Made by a program: the position numbers and the translations under genes. DNA of 64,000 bases from Magnetospirillum sp. XM-1 (lineage in GTDB: Bacteria; Pseudomonadota; Alphaproteobacteria; Rhodospirillales; Magnetospirillaceae): contig NZ_LN997848.1 of NCBI RefSeq assembly GCF_001511835.1, forward strand, positions 3,872,001-3,936,000. Direction: 5' to 3'. A model generated the notes under the pieces. It was not told the DNA's origin, did not search any database, and saw only the letters and a list, made by a program, of their open reading frames with translations. Below are positions 19,138 to 29,444 of this stretch, in pieces (position 1 is the first letter of the stretch; every line of letters starts with the position of its first letter).

Positions 19138-19853
19138 TCACAGCCCCAGATAGGCTTCCTTCACCTTGTCGTCATTGAGCAGACGCGAACCCTGGTCGGT
19201 CAGGACCACGGAGCCGGTCTCCAGCACATAGCCGCGATCGGCGATGGCCAGCGCGGCATAGGCGTTCTGCTCCACCAAGAAGATGGTGGTTCCCTGATCC
19301 TTCAGCGCCTGGATGGTGCGGAAGATTTCCGCCACCAGAAGCGGCGCCAGACCCATGCTGGGCTCGTCGAGCAGCAGCACGCGGGGATTGGCCATCAGCG
19401 CCCGGGCGATAGCCAGCATCTGCTGCTGGCCGCCCGACAAGGTGCCGGCCGGCAGGTCCCGCTTCTTGTGCAGGATGGGAAACATCTCGTACATGCGGTC
19501 CATGTCGGCCTTGACGTCCGGACCGTGGCGGCGATAGGCCCCCAGGCGCAGATTGTCCTCCACCGACATGGGACCGAACACCTGGCGGCCTTCGGGCGAC
19601 TGACAGATGCCGAGGCCCACCCGCTTTTCCGGGGCCATCCTGGTGATGTCCTGGCCGGCGAACTTGATGGTTCCGCCGCTCACCGGCTGGACGCCCGAGA
19701 TGCAACGCAGCATGGTGGTCTTGCCGGCGCCGTTGGCGCCCACCAGGGCGACCAGCTCGCCCTCGGCCACCTGGACGTCGATGCCCTTGAGCGCCTGGAT
19801 GCGGCCGTAATGGCTGGTGAGATTGGAGATTTCGAGCAGCATTCCCATGTCCA

Positions 19854-19854
<1 letters not shown>
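19138..19854 (-). CDS. livF: Branched-chain amino-acid-type ABC transporter ATPase LivF
   Basis: A 238-residue ABC ATPase of the LivF group: Walker A GANGAGKTT, signature LSGGQQQMLAIARAL and Walker B VLLLDEPSMGLAP. The MGLAPLLV sequence after Walker B is typical of LivF. It is the last gene of livKHMGF. The ATG overlaps the stop of livG (TGATG); ATG codons two and four codons later are alternatives. It energises uptake of amino acids or amino-acid-like carboxylates. Confidence 0.93.
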
Positions 19855-20611
<757 letters not shown>

Positions 20612-20615
<4 letters not shown>

Positions 20616-21559
20616 TTCCCGCCTCCCCGGCGCTTGAGGCTGACCAGCAGGCTGGGCAGCAGGCCCTTGGGCATGAAGATCATGGTGCCCATCATGATGG
20701 CGCCCAGGATCATGGCTTCGTACTGCTCCACCGCCGCCAGCACCTGGGGCAGCAGGGTCAGGATCACCGCGCCGATCAGCGCGCCGTAGATGGAGGCCAT
20801 GCCGCCCAGCACCACCATGGTCACCAGTTCCACCGAGTGGAAGAAGCTGCCGATGTCCGGCGTGATGAAGCCGTTCTTGTGGGCGAACAGCGAGCCGACC
20901 ACCGAGGCGAACACCGCCGAGACCACGAAGACCAGGACCTTGTAGCTGGAGGTGTCGACGCCGACCACCTCGGCCCCCACCTCCGAGCCATGCACCGCCC
21001 TAAGCGCGCGGCCCACCGGCGATTCGATCAGGTTGAGCGACAGCCACACCGCCAGCACCAGCAGGAAGCCGACCACCCAGTACCACATCTGGTCGCCCTT
21101 GATGGTGAAGCCCAGCATCTTGAAATTGCCCAGGCTCATGCCGTCGGGACCGCCGGTGATGCCGGATTCGGTCTTCAAGACGATGTGGATGATGATGCCG
21201 ATGCCCAGCGTCGCCATGGCCAGGTAATGGCCCTTGAGCTTGAGGATGGGCCGCGCCACCGCGAAGGCCAGGACGCCCACCACCGCCGCCGACAGGGTCA
21301 GCGCGCCGATGGCCGGCATGCCGTACTTCTCGGTCAGGATGCCGCTGCCATAGGCGCCCAGCGCGAAGAAGCCCGCGTGGCCCAGGCTGATCTGGCCGGC
21401 ATAGCCGATCAGCAGGTTCAGCCCGACGCAGACGATGGCGTTGAACATGGCGTTGACGGCGACGTCGTAGAAATAGCTGTTGGAGAAGCCGACGGGAGCG
21501 ACGGTGATGATGATCGCCAGGGCCGCCAGCCCGCCGGTTCGTGCTGTCATGAGATTCAT
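20612..21559 (-). CDS. livM: Branched-chain amino-acid-type ABC transporter permease LivM
   Basis: A 315-residue inner-membrane permease with about nine hydrophobic segments. Family marks are NLLIGYAGQISLGHAGFFALGAYGSGIL near the N-terminus, the SPVGRALRAVHGSEVGAEVVGVD cytoplasmic loop that contacts the ATPases, and GGMASIYGALIGAVILTLLPQVL near the end. It forms the channel with LivH. It starts 4 bases after livH and overlaps livG. Confidence 0.93.
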
Positions 21560-21563
21560 GGCG

Positions 21564-22439
21564 TCAGACCCGATCCGTGCCGCGCTTGCCGAACAAGCCG
21601 CTGGGCATGAAGAACAGAACGAAGAGAATGATGATGAAGGCGATGGCGTCCTTGTAGGCTGACGACAGGTAGCCTGACGCCATGGCTTCGGCGATGCCGA
21701 CGATCAGGCCGCCGACGATGGCGCCGGTGCCGTTGCCCAGTCCGCCGAGGACCGCCGCCGAGAAGCCCTTGAGCCCCAGCATGATCCCCGCCTCGTAATT
21801 GGTGAAGGTGATGGGGGTGACCACGATGCCGCCCACCGCGCCCAAGAGGGCCGAGAGGGCGAAGCTGGCCAGCAGCACCTTCTTCACCGCCACGCCCACC
21901 AACTGGGCGGCCAGGCGGTTGTGCGAGGTGCCCAGCATGGCCTTGCCGAACATGGTGCGGTTGAAGAAGTACCACAACCCCGCGATGGCCACCGCCGAGA
22001 TGCCGAACACCCACAGGCTCTGAGGCATCAGGGTGGCGCCCAGCACGGCGATGGGCGTCTCGCCCGAGAAGGCCGGCAGGGAGTGGAATTCCTTGTCCCA
22101 GATGATCTGGGCGGCGCCGCGCAGGAAGATCGAGGCGCCGATGGTGATGATGATGATGGTGACCACGTCGGCGTTGCGCGCCGGTTCGACCGCGAACTTC
22201 TCCATGGCGACGCCCACCAGCATGGAGGCGGCCATGGCCAGGGGAATGGCCAGGTAGATGGGCACGCCGGCCGCCACCATGGTGGCCGTTGCCATGCCGC
22301 CGATCATGATGAACTCGCCCTGGGCGAAATTGATCACGTGGCTGGCGTTGTAGATGATGGCGAAACCGAGACCGGCCAGCGCGTAGATGGCGCCCGAGGT
22401 CAGCCCGGAGAACAGATACTGCAGGAATGCGGCGAACAT
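21564..22439 (-). CDS. livH: Branched-chain amino-acid-type ABC transporter permease LivH
   Basis: A 291-residue permease with about eight hydrophobic segments. Family marks are GAIYALAGLGFAIIYNASHVINFAQGEFIMIGG near the N-terminus and GLGNGTGAIVGGLIVGIAEAM near the end. The start ATG was set by the GGGGGAAGC ribosome site; the longer frame upstream runs into non-coding sequence. Confidence 0.93.
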   Translation of the reverse strand: MFAAFLQYLFSGLTSGAIYALAGLGFAIIYNASHVINFAQGEFIMIGGMATATMVAAGVPIYLAIPLAMAASMLVGVAMEKFAVEPARNADVVTIIIITIGASIFLRGAAQIIWDKEFHSLPAFSGETPIAVLGATLMPQSLWVFGISAVAIAGLWYFFNRTMFGKAMLGTSHNRLAAQLVGVAVKKVLLASFALSALLGAVGGIVVTPITFTNYEAGIMLGLKGFSAAVLGGLGNGTGAIVGGLIVGIAEAMASGYLSSAYKDAIAFIIILFVLFFMPSGLFGKRGTDRV

Positions 22440-22519
22440 GCTTCCCCCAACTCTAATCGGCGGGGTCGTCCGGCGGCCCGCCCCGAACATGGGGACGAAA
22501 CCGCCGGCAAACCATGGGA

Positions 22520-23674
22520 TCAGTCGATCAGGACCCAATCGCCCTTGCGGATTTCCAGCATGTGGAAAGCCGACGGGGACAGGCCCATGTGGTCGGTGGG
22601 GCTCATGGAAACCAAGCCGCCGGTGCCCACATAGCCCGAGGTCTTCTCGATCTCGTCGCGGACCTTCGCCTTGTCGGTGGACTTGGCGCGGTTGATGGCG
22701 GCCAGCGCGATCTGCAGACCGTCATAGGCGTGACCGGCGAAGGTCGAGACATCCGACTTGAAGGCGGCCTCGTAATCCTTCTTGAAGGCGGTCACCACCG
22801 GCTTCTGCGGGTCGGAGGCGGGCAGCTGGTCGGGGACCACCTGGCCGGCAGCCGGCAGGCGGATGCCCTCGGCCGCGTCGCCGGCGAGCTTGATGAAGTC
22901 CTTGGAGGCGACGCCGTGCGACTGATACAGCGGGAGGGCGATGCCCAGCTGCTTGAAGTTCTTGGTCACGATCGCCGGACCCTGGCCGAAGCCGAAGTTG
23001 AACACCGCCTGGACGCCGGGGGCATTCTTGATCTTGGTGAGCTGAGCGGTGACGTCGGGGTCCTTCGGCGAGTAGATCTCGTCGGCGACCACTTCGATGC
23101 CATAGTTCTTCACCACGGCCAGCGACTGGTCGTGGCCCGACTTGCCGAAGCCCGCATCCTCGGAGATCATGCCGATCTTGGTGATGCCGCGCTTCTTCAT
23201 GTCCGAGAACACCTTCTCGGCGGCCATCTTGTCGGTGTGGGGAGTCTTGAACACCCACTTCTTCACCGGCTCGACGATAACCACGGCGCCGGCCAGCGAG
23301 ATGAACGGAATCTCGTTGCGCTCGGCCAGCGGCACGGCCGCCATGGTGGTAGCGGTGGTGGAGCCGCCGATCAGCAGGTCGACCTTGTCGCTTTCGATCA
23401 GACGCTTGGTGAAGGTGGAGGCCTTCTCGCCGGCGCCGCCGTCGTCATAGACGACCAGCTCGATCTTGCGGCCCATGACGCCGCCTTCCTTGTTGATGCG
23501 CTCGACGTACATTTCCAGCGTCTTCTTCTCGGGCTCGCCCAGGAAGGAGGCCGGACCGGTGACCGACAGGATGGAGCCGATCTTGATGGGATCGGCGGCC
23601 TGAGCCAGACCGGCGAAGGTGGAGCAACCGGCGACGACGACGGCCGTCGCGCCCCATTTCATGAGGTTACGCAT
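22520..23674 (-). CDS. livK: Branched-chain amino-acid-type ABC substrate-binding protein
   Basis: A 384-residue periplasmic binding protein of the LivK/HAAT family, first gene of the livKHMGF operon. A signal peptide with a cysteine before its end (VVVAGCSTFAGLAQA, then ADPIKIGS) is present; the AQA/AD site is a normal signal peptidase I site. The GSILSVTGPASFLGEPEKKTLEMYVERIN start and MISEDAGFGKSGHDQS lobe match the subgroup often found near aromatic-degradation genes, so an aromatic acid ligand is possible (inference from position next to pad-like genes). The ribosome site is GGGAGGAAAA. Confidence 0.88.
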   Translation of the reverse strand: MRNLMKWGATAVVVAGCSTFAGLAQAADPIKIGSILSVTGPASFLGEPEKKTLEMYVERINKEGGVMGRKIELVVYDDGGAGEKASTFTKRLIESDKVDLLIGGSTTATTMAAVPLAERNEIPFISLAGAVVIVEPVKKWVFKTPHTDKMAAEKVFSDMKKRGITKIGMISEDAGFGKSGHDQSLAVVKNYGIEVVADEIYSPKDPDVTAQLTKIKNAPGVQAVFNFGFGQGPAIVTKNFKQLGIALPLYQSHGVASKDFIKLAGDAAEGIRLPAAGQVVPDQLPASDPQKPVVTAFKKDYEAAFKSDVSTFAGHAYDGLQIALAAINRAKSTDKAKVRDEIEKTSGYVGTGGLVSMSPTDHMGLSPSAFHMLEIRKGDWVLID

Positions 23675-23948
23675 TCATTTTCCTCCCAGAAGCAGCTCAC
23701 GGCTTGTTCCGCCGCGTAGCCTATCTAATGAGCTATTTAACCCGAGAGCAACGCATTACGCCAGGAAAAAAATACGCATTTGAGTACCGGATTGCTTATT
23801 GACGAATCCGCGACAATCTGCCGCCCATCCATCCGTATGCCCCACCCTCCGGAATGCGTAATCATGTTGAAACGATATGTGTCATTTTGTAACTTACTTC
23901 TGGGGGATTAGTACCTTGGGCGAAAATGCTTCGGAGGTCGGGAAGGCT

Positions 23949-25631
23949 ATGGGAAGCGGGGATGCATCACTTGTTGAAAAGCTGAAGCTGCAGCGTGACC
24001 GCTTCATCGCCTTCGCGTTCGCCGGGGCCGACCTGCTGCTGGAACTGAACGACGAGGACGTCGTCACCTATTCCGCCGGGGCGGGCGAGGCGCTGTACGG
24101 CATTTCCGACGCGGAACTGCTGGGACGTCCGCTGTCCGACTTCATCTTCACCCGCGACAAGGACAAGTTCAGCGACGCCATCCAGCGCCTTCGGAACTCC
24201 GGCCGCCTGGATCATACGCCGCTGTCGATGATCGGCGCGTCGGGCGCGGTGTCGCGCATGCGCATGGCCGGCATCAAGCTGCCCCAGTTCCCCACCGGCT
24301 ATCATCTGGTGCTGTCGCGCATCTCGCCGCTTGCCACCAGCGAGAACGACCAGTCCGGCCAGACCGCCGACCCCCGGGTGCGCTTCGTCGACATGGTGCG
24401 CCAGCGCCTGAACGAGGCCAACCGCCTGGGCGAGGACTACACGCTGACCATGTTCGACCTGTCGGCGTCCAAGTTCGGCGGCACCGAGCCGGCCCTGCTG
24501 CAGAGCTTCTTCTCCACCCTGCACCACACCCTGGAGGGCTGTTCGGTGCGCCAGTCCTCGGCCGGCGCGCTCAACGAGCGGGCCTTCGGCCTGGTCCACG
24601 ACAAGGGCATGAGCTCGGGCGACGTCCACGAGAAGGTGAACGAGGTCTTCCGGCAGTTCAGCGGCAAGGTCAAGGGCGCCAGCCTCAAGATGCACAGCGC
24701 CTCGCTGGACATGGACGATTCCGCCATGTCCGAGGAGGACCTGGGCAAGGCGCTGACCTTCATCATCAACGGATTCGTCAGGGACAGCGCCAAGTTCGCC
24801 ATCAAATCCCTGGCCGAGGGCGCCAAGGTGGCGGTGGAGGACACCCTGGTCCGGGTGCGCAACTTCCGCAAGATGATCCGCTCGGACAAGCTGACCTTCT
24901 TCTTCCAGCCCATGGTCAACGTGTCGACCGGCACGGTACTGGCCTACGAGGCGTTCGGCCGCATCGCCCATGACAAGGGGTTCTTCGCGCCGTCCCAGAT
25001 CATCCCCTTCGCCACCGACGTGGGCGTCATCGGCGAGTTCGACCTGATGGCGGTGAGAAAGGCGGTGGACGCCATGAAGGCCGGGGCCGACATCTCGTCG
25101 CTGGCCTCCGTCGCCGTCAACGTGTCGGGCACCTCGCTGGGCAATCCCGCCTTCTACCACTCGCTGATCAAGATTCTGGAGGAGAACAAGCCGGTTCTCG
25201 CCCGCTTGGTGCTGGAAATCACCGACGTGGCCCGGATCTACAACCTGGACGAGGCCCGGCGGCTGCTGGCCCGCATCAAGCGCATGGGCGTGCGCCTGTC
25301 GCTGGACGATTTCGGCTCGGGCGGCGCGGCCTTCGACATCTTGAAGATCCTGCCCGCCGATTACGTCAAGATCGACCGCGACTACATCTTCGACGCGCGG
25401 GAAAAGCGCGGCCGCTCGGTGCTGCGCGCCATGGTCAGCCTGACCCACGAACTGGGCATGACCGCCATCGGCGAATGCATCGAGGACAGCACCATGCTGA
25501 ACATCCTCAAGGACGTGGGCGTCGAATACGCCCAGGGCTTCTTCTTCGCGCCGCCCGCCGTGGATGCGGCGCGCAAGATCAAGTACTACAAGGACCATAT
25601 CAAGGTGGCCGAAACGACCGCCGCCGAATAG
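23949..25631 (+). CDS. PAS-EAL domain protein
   Basis: A cytoplasmic signalling protein of about 560 residues. A PAS domain lies at about 20-120 (VTYSAGAGEALYGISDAELLGRPLSDFIF), a linker with coiled-coil features follows, and an EAL domain occupies about 315-550. The signature is EAF (AYEAFGR) rather than EAL. NVSG, LEITD, DDFGSG, YVKIDRDY and GECIED follow, so the acidic residues are largely kept, although the usual glutamate after LEIT is aspartate. c-di-GMP phosphodiesterase activity is possible but not certain. The ATG at 23949 follows GGAAGG; an in-frame TTG at about 23913 and an ATG at 23877 are alternatives. It is divergent from the liv operon. Confidence 0.8.
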   Translation: MGSGDASLVEKLKLQRDRFIAFAFAGADLLLELNDEDVVTYSAGAGEALYGISDAELLGRPLSDFIFTRDKDKFSDAIQRLRNSGRLDHTPLSMIGASGAVSRMRMAGIKLPQFPTGYHLVLSRISPLATSENDQSGQTADPRVRFVDMVRQRLNEANRLGEDYTLTMFDLSASKFGGTEPALLQSFFSTLHHTLEGCSVRQSSAGALNERAFGLVHDKGMSSGDVHEKVNEVFRQFSGKVKGASLKMHSASLDMDDSAMSEEDLGKALTFIINGFVRDSAKFAIKSLAEGAKVAVEDTLVRVRNFRKMIRSDKLTFFFQPMVNVSTGTVLAYEAFGRIAHDKGFFAPSQIIPFATDVGVIGEFDLMAVRKAVDAMKAGADISSLASVAVNVSGTSLGNPAFYHSLIKILEENKPVLARLVLEITDVARIYNLDEARRLLARIKRMGVRLSLDDFGSGGAAFDILKILPADYVKIDRDYIFDAREKRGRSVLRAMVSLTHELGMTAIGECIEDSTMLNILKDVGVEYAQGFFFAPPAVDAARKIKYYKDHIKVAETTAAE

Positions 25632-25743
25632 CCCTGCCCATCCGACATCCCCGCAATGCCTCCATGGGACTGGACCCCGTCCGGTGATCTGGTATTTTTC
25701 CCTACAGGCCGCGCCGGCGGCGATGTAGTGGGGGCTTTCCGAC

Positions 25744-26919
25744 ATGCATGATCCGTTGAACGCATTCGCCCTGGGCGGCGACGTCTACCTGAACGGCGCC
25801 GAGACCGGGCCGTTGGCTGGCCTCACCTTCGCCGCCAAGGACGTCTTCGACGTCGCGGGCTATGTCACCGGGGCGGGCAATCCCGACTGGCGCCGACTGG
25901 CCGAGCCCGCCAAGCACACCGCCTGGGCGGTGAGCGCCCTGCTGGAATCGGGCGCCCGCCTGGTGGGCAAGACCCACACCGACGAGCTGACGCGCGGTAT
26001 CTTCGGCGACAACTCCCATTACGGCACCCCCGACAACCCCCGCGCCCCCGGCCACGTGCCCGGCGGCTCCTCCAGCGGTTCGGCCGCGGCGGTGGCGGGC
26101 GGGCTTTGCTCCATGGCGCTTGGCACCGACACCGCCGGTTCGACCCGCGTGCCGGCCTCGTTCTGCGGCGTGTTCGGCCTGCGCCCGACCTTGGGCGTCA
26201 TTCCCATGGACGGCGTGCTCTCCCAGTCCAACACCTTCGACACCGTCGGCCTGCTGGCCGACGACCCGGAGATCCTCAGCCGTATGGGCGAGGCGCTGCT
26301 GCGCAAGAAGATCAAGGACGTCCGCCCCGCCCAGGTCGTGGTGCTGGAAGACGCCATGGAAGCCTCGGACCCGGCGGTGGCCGCCGCCATCGAGGCTGTG
26401 CTGCCCCGCATCAAGGAGGCTGTGGCCCCCATCGTGCGCGGCCGCAAGCTCTCGCCCGTGCCGCTGGCCGACTGGGTCGAGCACCAGAATGCCATCCAGG
26501 GCCGCGAGGCCTGGGAGACCTTCGGCGAGTGGATCAACAATTCCAATCCCCGCTTCGGCTTCGAGGTGGCGGACAATTTCCTGCGCGGCTCCAAGGTGTC
26601 GCAGCGCACGCTTTCGGCGGCCCGGGGCTTTCGCCTGCGCGCCAAGCGCTGGGTACAGGAAGCGCTGGAAGGCAACGCCGTGCTGCTGCTGCCTACCACG
26701 CCCGTGACCGCGCCGCCCGTCCACTCGCCGCGCTCGGTGATGTGGGAGATCAGGCATCGCATCGTCAGCCTGACCACCATCGCCGGCATGGCCGGCTGCC
26801 CGCAGATCAGCCTGCCGCTGTGCAAGGCCGGCGGCCTGCCGGTCGGCCTGTCGCTGATCGGCCCGCGCGGCTCCGACGCAATGCTGCTGGCGGCGGCCAA
26901 GCGGATCGGCAAGGCTTAA
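25744..26919 (+). CDS. Amidase signature family hydrolase
   Basis: A 391-residue amidase. The Ser-cisSer-Lys triad is visible: the lysine in FAAKDVFD (about residue 32), the Gly/Ser-rich motif PGGSSSGSAAAVAGG and the nucleophilic serine in GTDTAGSTRVPA. It hydrolyses C-N bonds of amides, though the substrate is not defined. At 391 residues it is shorter than GatA (about 480), and no gatB/gatC genes are adjacent, so it is a stand-alone amidase rather than the tRNA amidotransferase subunit. It is followed by a dispersed repeat. Confidence 0.88.
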   Translation: MHDPLNAFALGGDVYLNGAETGPLAGLTFAAKDVFDVAGYVTGAGNPDWRRLAEPAKHTAWAVSALLESGARLVGKTHTDELTRGIFGDNSHYGTPDNPRAPGHVPGGSSSGSAAAVAGGLCSMALGTDTAGSTRVPASFCGVFGLRPTLGVIPMDGVLSQSNTFDTVGLLADDPEILSRMGEALLRKKIKDVRPAQVVVLEDAMEASDPAVAAAIEAVLPRIKEAVAPIVRGRKLSPVPLADWVEHQNAIQGREAWETFGEWINNSNPRFGFEVADNFLRGSKVSQRTLSAARGFRLRAKRWVQEALEGNAVLLLPTTPVTAPPVHSPRSVMWEIRHRIVSLTTIAGMAGCPQISLPLCKAGGLPVGLSLIGPRGSDAMLLAAAKRIGKA

Positions 26920-26927
26920 TTCCATTT

Positions 26928-27030
26928 CGTCATGCCCGGCCTTGTGCCGGGCATCCACGCCCGCCCGCACGGTCATTGTCCGAAGATTGCGGCACCACGT
27001 GGATACGCGGGTCAAGCCCGCGCATGACGC
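26928..27030. repeat. Interspersed palindromic repeat, family A (copy 2)
   Basis: Begins CGTCATGCCCGGCCTTGTGC and ends in a second hairpin with GGGTCAAGCCCGCGCATGAC, matching the layout of the element at 13801-13890 with a diverged middle. It lies between the convergent amidase and radical SAM genes. Confidence 0.75.
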
Positions 27031-27048
27031 GATCAGCGCAGCGCCCCC

Positions 27049-27924
27049 CTAGAACCCCCGTATCCACCGGGGCCGCACGCCCGCGCCCTCGTCCAGGGCG
27101 GCGTCGATGCGGGCCAGCAGCTTGTCCCTGTCCCGGGGCAGATTGCCGGCCAGGGCGAGCGCGTTGCTGGCGTGGTTGGAGCGGAAGATCACCGGGGCGG
27201 GCGGGTCGAGGCGTTCGAGCAGGCGGCGCAGTTCCACCAGAACGCCGCGATCGTCCTGCCACTGGAACTCCTCGCCGAAGCGCTCGAAGAAGCGGGGCGC
27301 AACGTTGGTTTCCAGGCCCAATTGCAGGGTGGAGAGATAGGTGGGCGGCGCCCGGCTGACCAGTTCGGCCGTCTCGTCCATATGCGCCTCCCAGCCGGTC
27401 TTGCCGCCCAGGCCCAGGATCACCGTCGCCGAAACCTTGAGGCCGCATTGGCGGGCCTTGGCCAGCGCCGCCTCCATCTGCCTGGCCGAGCCCTTGGCGA
27501 TGCGCTTCAACAGCGCGTCCGAGCCGGTCTCGATGCCGAGATAGACCAGCCCCAGCCGCTTGGACTTCAACAGCGCGATGTCGTCCTCGCCCTTGCCCAG
27601 GATGTCGAAGGGGGTAGCGTAGGCGGAAATGCGCTGCAGCGCAGGAAAGCGGAGCGCCAGATGGTCGCAGATGGCGGCCAGCGTCGCGGTAGGCAGGCAA
27701 TAGGCGTCGCCGTCCGCCAGGAAGACCCGATGCGCGTCGGGCCAGTCGCGCGCCGCCTCGTCGATGTCGGCGAAGACCTCGTCCAGGCTTCGCGCCCGGT
27801 AGGTCTTGGTCTTGTACATGGAGCAGAAGCTGCACTGGTTGTAGCGGCAGCCCAGCGTCGCCTGGATGATCAGGTTGTCGCCTTCCGACGGCGGACGCCA
27901 CAGGGGAAAATCGTACTCAAGCAT
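27049..27924 (-). CDS. Radical SAM protein with Cx4Cx2C cluster motif
   Basis: A 291-residue Elp3/MiaB-type radical SAM enzyme. The cluster cysteines are Cys26, Cys31 and Cys34 (GCRYNQCSFCSMY), a Cx4Cx2C spacing instead of the canonical CxxxCxxC. After them come a glycine-containing GD turn (VFLADGDAY), LVYLGIETGSDALL and VILGLGGKTGWE, all typical of the SAM barrel. It lacks a B12-binding domain and a TRAM domain. The start ATG follows AAGGATAGG. The substrate is unknown. It is minus-strand with the glutathione reductase gene upstream, separated by a family B repeat. Confidence 0.8.
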   Translation of the reverse strand: MLEYDFPLWRPPSEGDNLIIQATLGCRYNQCSFCSMYKTKTYRARSLDEVFADIDEAARDWPDAHRVFLADGDAYCLPTATLAAICDHLALRFPALQRISAYATPFDILGKGEDDIALLKSKRLGLVYLGIETGSDALLKRIAKGSARQMEAALAKARQCGLKVSATVILGLGGKTGWEAHMDETAELVSRAPPTYLSTLQLGLETNVAPRFFERFGEEFQWQDDRGVLVELRRLLERLDPPAPVIFRSNHASNALALAGNLPRDRDKLLARIDAALDEGAGVRPRWIRGF

Positions 27925-27945
27925 AGTCCTATCCTTCGCCGGGAT

Positions 27946-28000
27946 GCGGCCGGGACGGCCGCGCTCCGTGCATCCGTGGAGCGCGGGCATCCTGCCCGCC
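27946..28000. repeat. Interspersed palindromic repeat, family B (second locus)
   Basis: Carries the GGCCGGGACGGCCGCGCTCC head and one GAGCGCGGGCATCCTGCCCGC unit, the same building blocks as at 5399-5493. It lies between the radical SAM gene and glutathione reductase. Confidence 0.7.
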
Positions 28001-28008
28001 GACGACGT

Positions 28009-29361
28009 CTAAGGGCGCTTGTCGCGCATGGTGACGAATTCCTCGGCCGCCGTGGGGTGAATGCCCACCGTGGAATCGAACTGGGCCTTGGTGGCGCCGC
28101 ATTTCAGCGCCACGGCGAAGCCCTGGACGATTTCCGGGGCGTCGGCGCCCACCATGTGCAGGCCCAGCACCCGGTCGGTGGCGCGGTCGACCACCAGTTT
28201 CATCATGGTGCGTTCGTCCCGGCCGGCCAACAGGTTACGCATGGGCTTGAAGCGGGTGAGATAGACATCGACGACGCCATAGCGCTTGGCCGCTTCAGCC
28301 TCGGTCAGCCCCGCCGTGCCCACCGGCGGCAACGAGAACACCGCGGACGGGATGTTGTCGTAATCCATGGCGGTGCTCTGGCCCAGGAAGGCGGTGCGCA
28401 CGAAGGCCATGGCCTCGTTGATGGCGACGGGCGTCAGGTTGACCCGGTCAGTGACGTCGCCCACCGCCCAGATGTTGCGCACCGAGGTGCGCGACAGGCG
28501 GTCCACCATGACGGCGCCCTTGGCGTTCAGCACCACCCCGGCCTGTTCCAGGCCCAGGCCTTCGGTGTTGGGCACCCTTCCGGTGGCGTACATCACCAGA
28601 TCGGACTCGATGGTCTGGCCGTCCGACAGCTCGACGCCATAGCCGTGGCCGCGCCGCTCGATGCCGCGCACCTGGGTGGTGGTGCGCAGCATCACGCCCT
28701 TTTTCGCCATCTCCTCGGCCAGGGTGGCGCGGATGTCGGAATCGAAGCCGCGCAGCAGGGTGTCGCCGCGCAGCACCAAGGTGACGGCGCTGCCCAGCGC
28801 GTTGAAGATGCCGGCGAATTCCACCGCGATATAGCCGCCGCCGACGATCACCACGCGCTCCGGCAATTGCATCAGGTCCAGCGCCTCGTTGGAGGTCACC
28901 GCATGCTCGATGCCCGGCACCTCAGGCAAAGCCGGACGCCCCCCCGTGGCGACCAGAATGGTCTCGGCGGTATAGACCTTGAGCCCCACCTGCACGGTGT
29001 GGGCGTCGAGCAGATGGCCCCTGCCCTCCACCACCGTGACGCCCGAATCCTTCAGCAGGCGCATGTAGACGCCTTCCAGGCGCTGCAATTCCTCGTTCTT
29101 GGCCGAGACCAGCCGCGCCCAGTCGAAATCGGCGCCCTCAAGGCTCCAGCCGAAGCCCAGCGAATCGGTCAGGTCCTCGGCGAACTTGGCACCCATGACC
29201 AGCAGCTTCTTGGGCACGCAGCCGCGCATGACGCAGGTGCCGCCCACCCGGCTGCTTTCCACCACCGCCACCTTGCGCCCCGCTTGGGCCGCCATGCGGC
29301 AGGCCCGCACGCCGCCGGAGCCGGCACCCAGGGTGATCAGGTCGAAATCATAGGCGGTCAT
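28009..29361 (-). CDS. gor: Glutathione-disulfide reductase
   Basis: A 450-residue FAD enzyme that reduces GSSG with NADPH. The N-terminal FAD motif is TLGAGSGGVRACRMAA, the redox disulfide is in GGTCVMRGCVPKKL, the NADPH-binding Rossmann motif is VIVGGGYIAVEFAG, and the C-terminal His-Glu pair is in VGIHPTAAEEFV. The YIAVEFAG pattern is that of glutathione reductases rather than mercuric or lipoamide enzymes. The start ATG follows GGGGACG. It is cytoplasmic and divergent from an MFS gene. Confidence 0.92.
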   Translation of the reverse strand: MTAYDFDLITLGAGSGGVRACRMAAQAGRKVAVVESSRVGGTCVMRGCVPKKLLVMGAKFAEDLTDSLGFGWSLEGADFDWARLVSAKNEELQRLEGVYMRLLKDSGVTVVEGRGHLLDAHTVQVGLKVYTAETILVATGGRPALPEVPGIEHAVTSNEALDLMQLPERVVIVGGGYIAVEFAGIFNALGSAVTLVLRGDTLLRGFDSDIRATLAEEMAKKGVMLRTTTQVRGIERRGHGYGVELSDGQTIESDLVMYATGRVPNTEGLGLEQAGVVLNAKGAVMVDRLSRTSVRNIWAVGDVTDRVNLTPVAINEAMAFVRTAFLGQSTAMDYDNIPSAVFSLPPVGTAGLTEAEAAKRYGVVDVYLTRFKPMRNLLAGRDERTMMKLVVDRATDRVLGLHMVGADAPEIVQGFAVALKCGATKAQFDSTVGIHPTAAEEFVTMRDKRP

Positions 29362-29444
29362 GGGACGTCCCCGGTTGCTGCAATGCGGTCGTCGCATTCA
29401 ACTTGGCATGTCGGAACGGCCGTGCCAAGGTGCGAGAGGATTCG

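Noticed and set aside
26106..27359. A 417-residue plus-strand frame overlapping the amidase, repeat and radical SAM gene
   Set aside because: It is a shadow frame of Arg/Gly/Pro-rich sequence across two real genes and an intergenic repeat.
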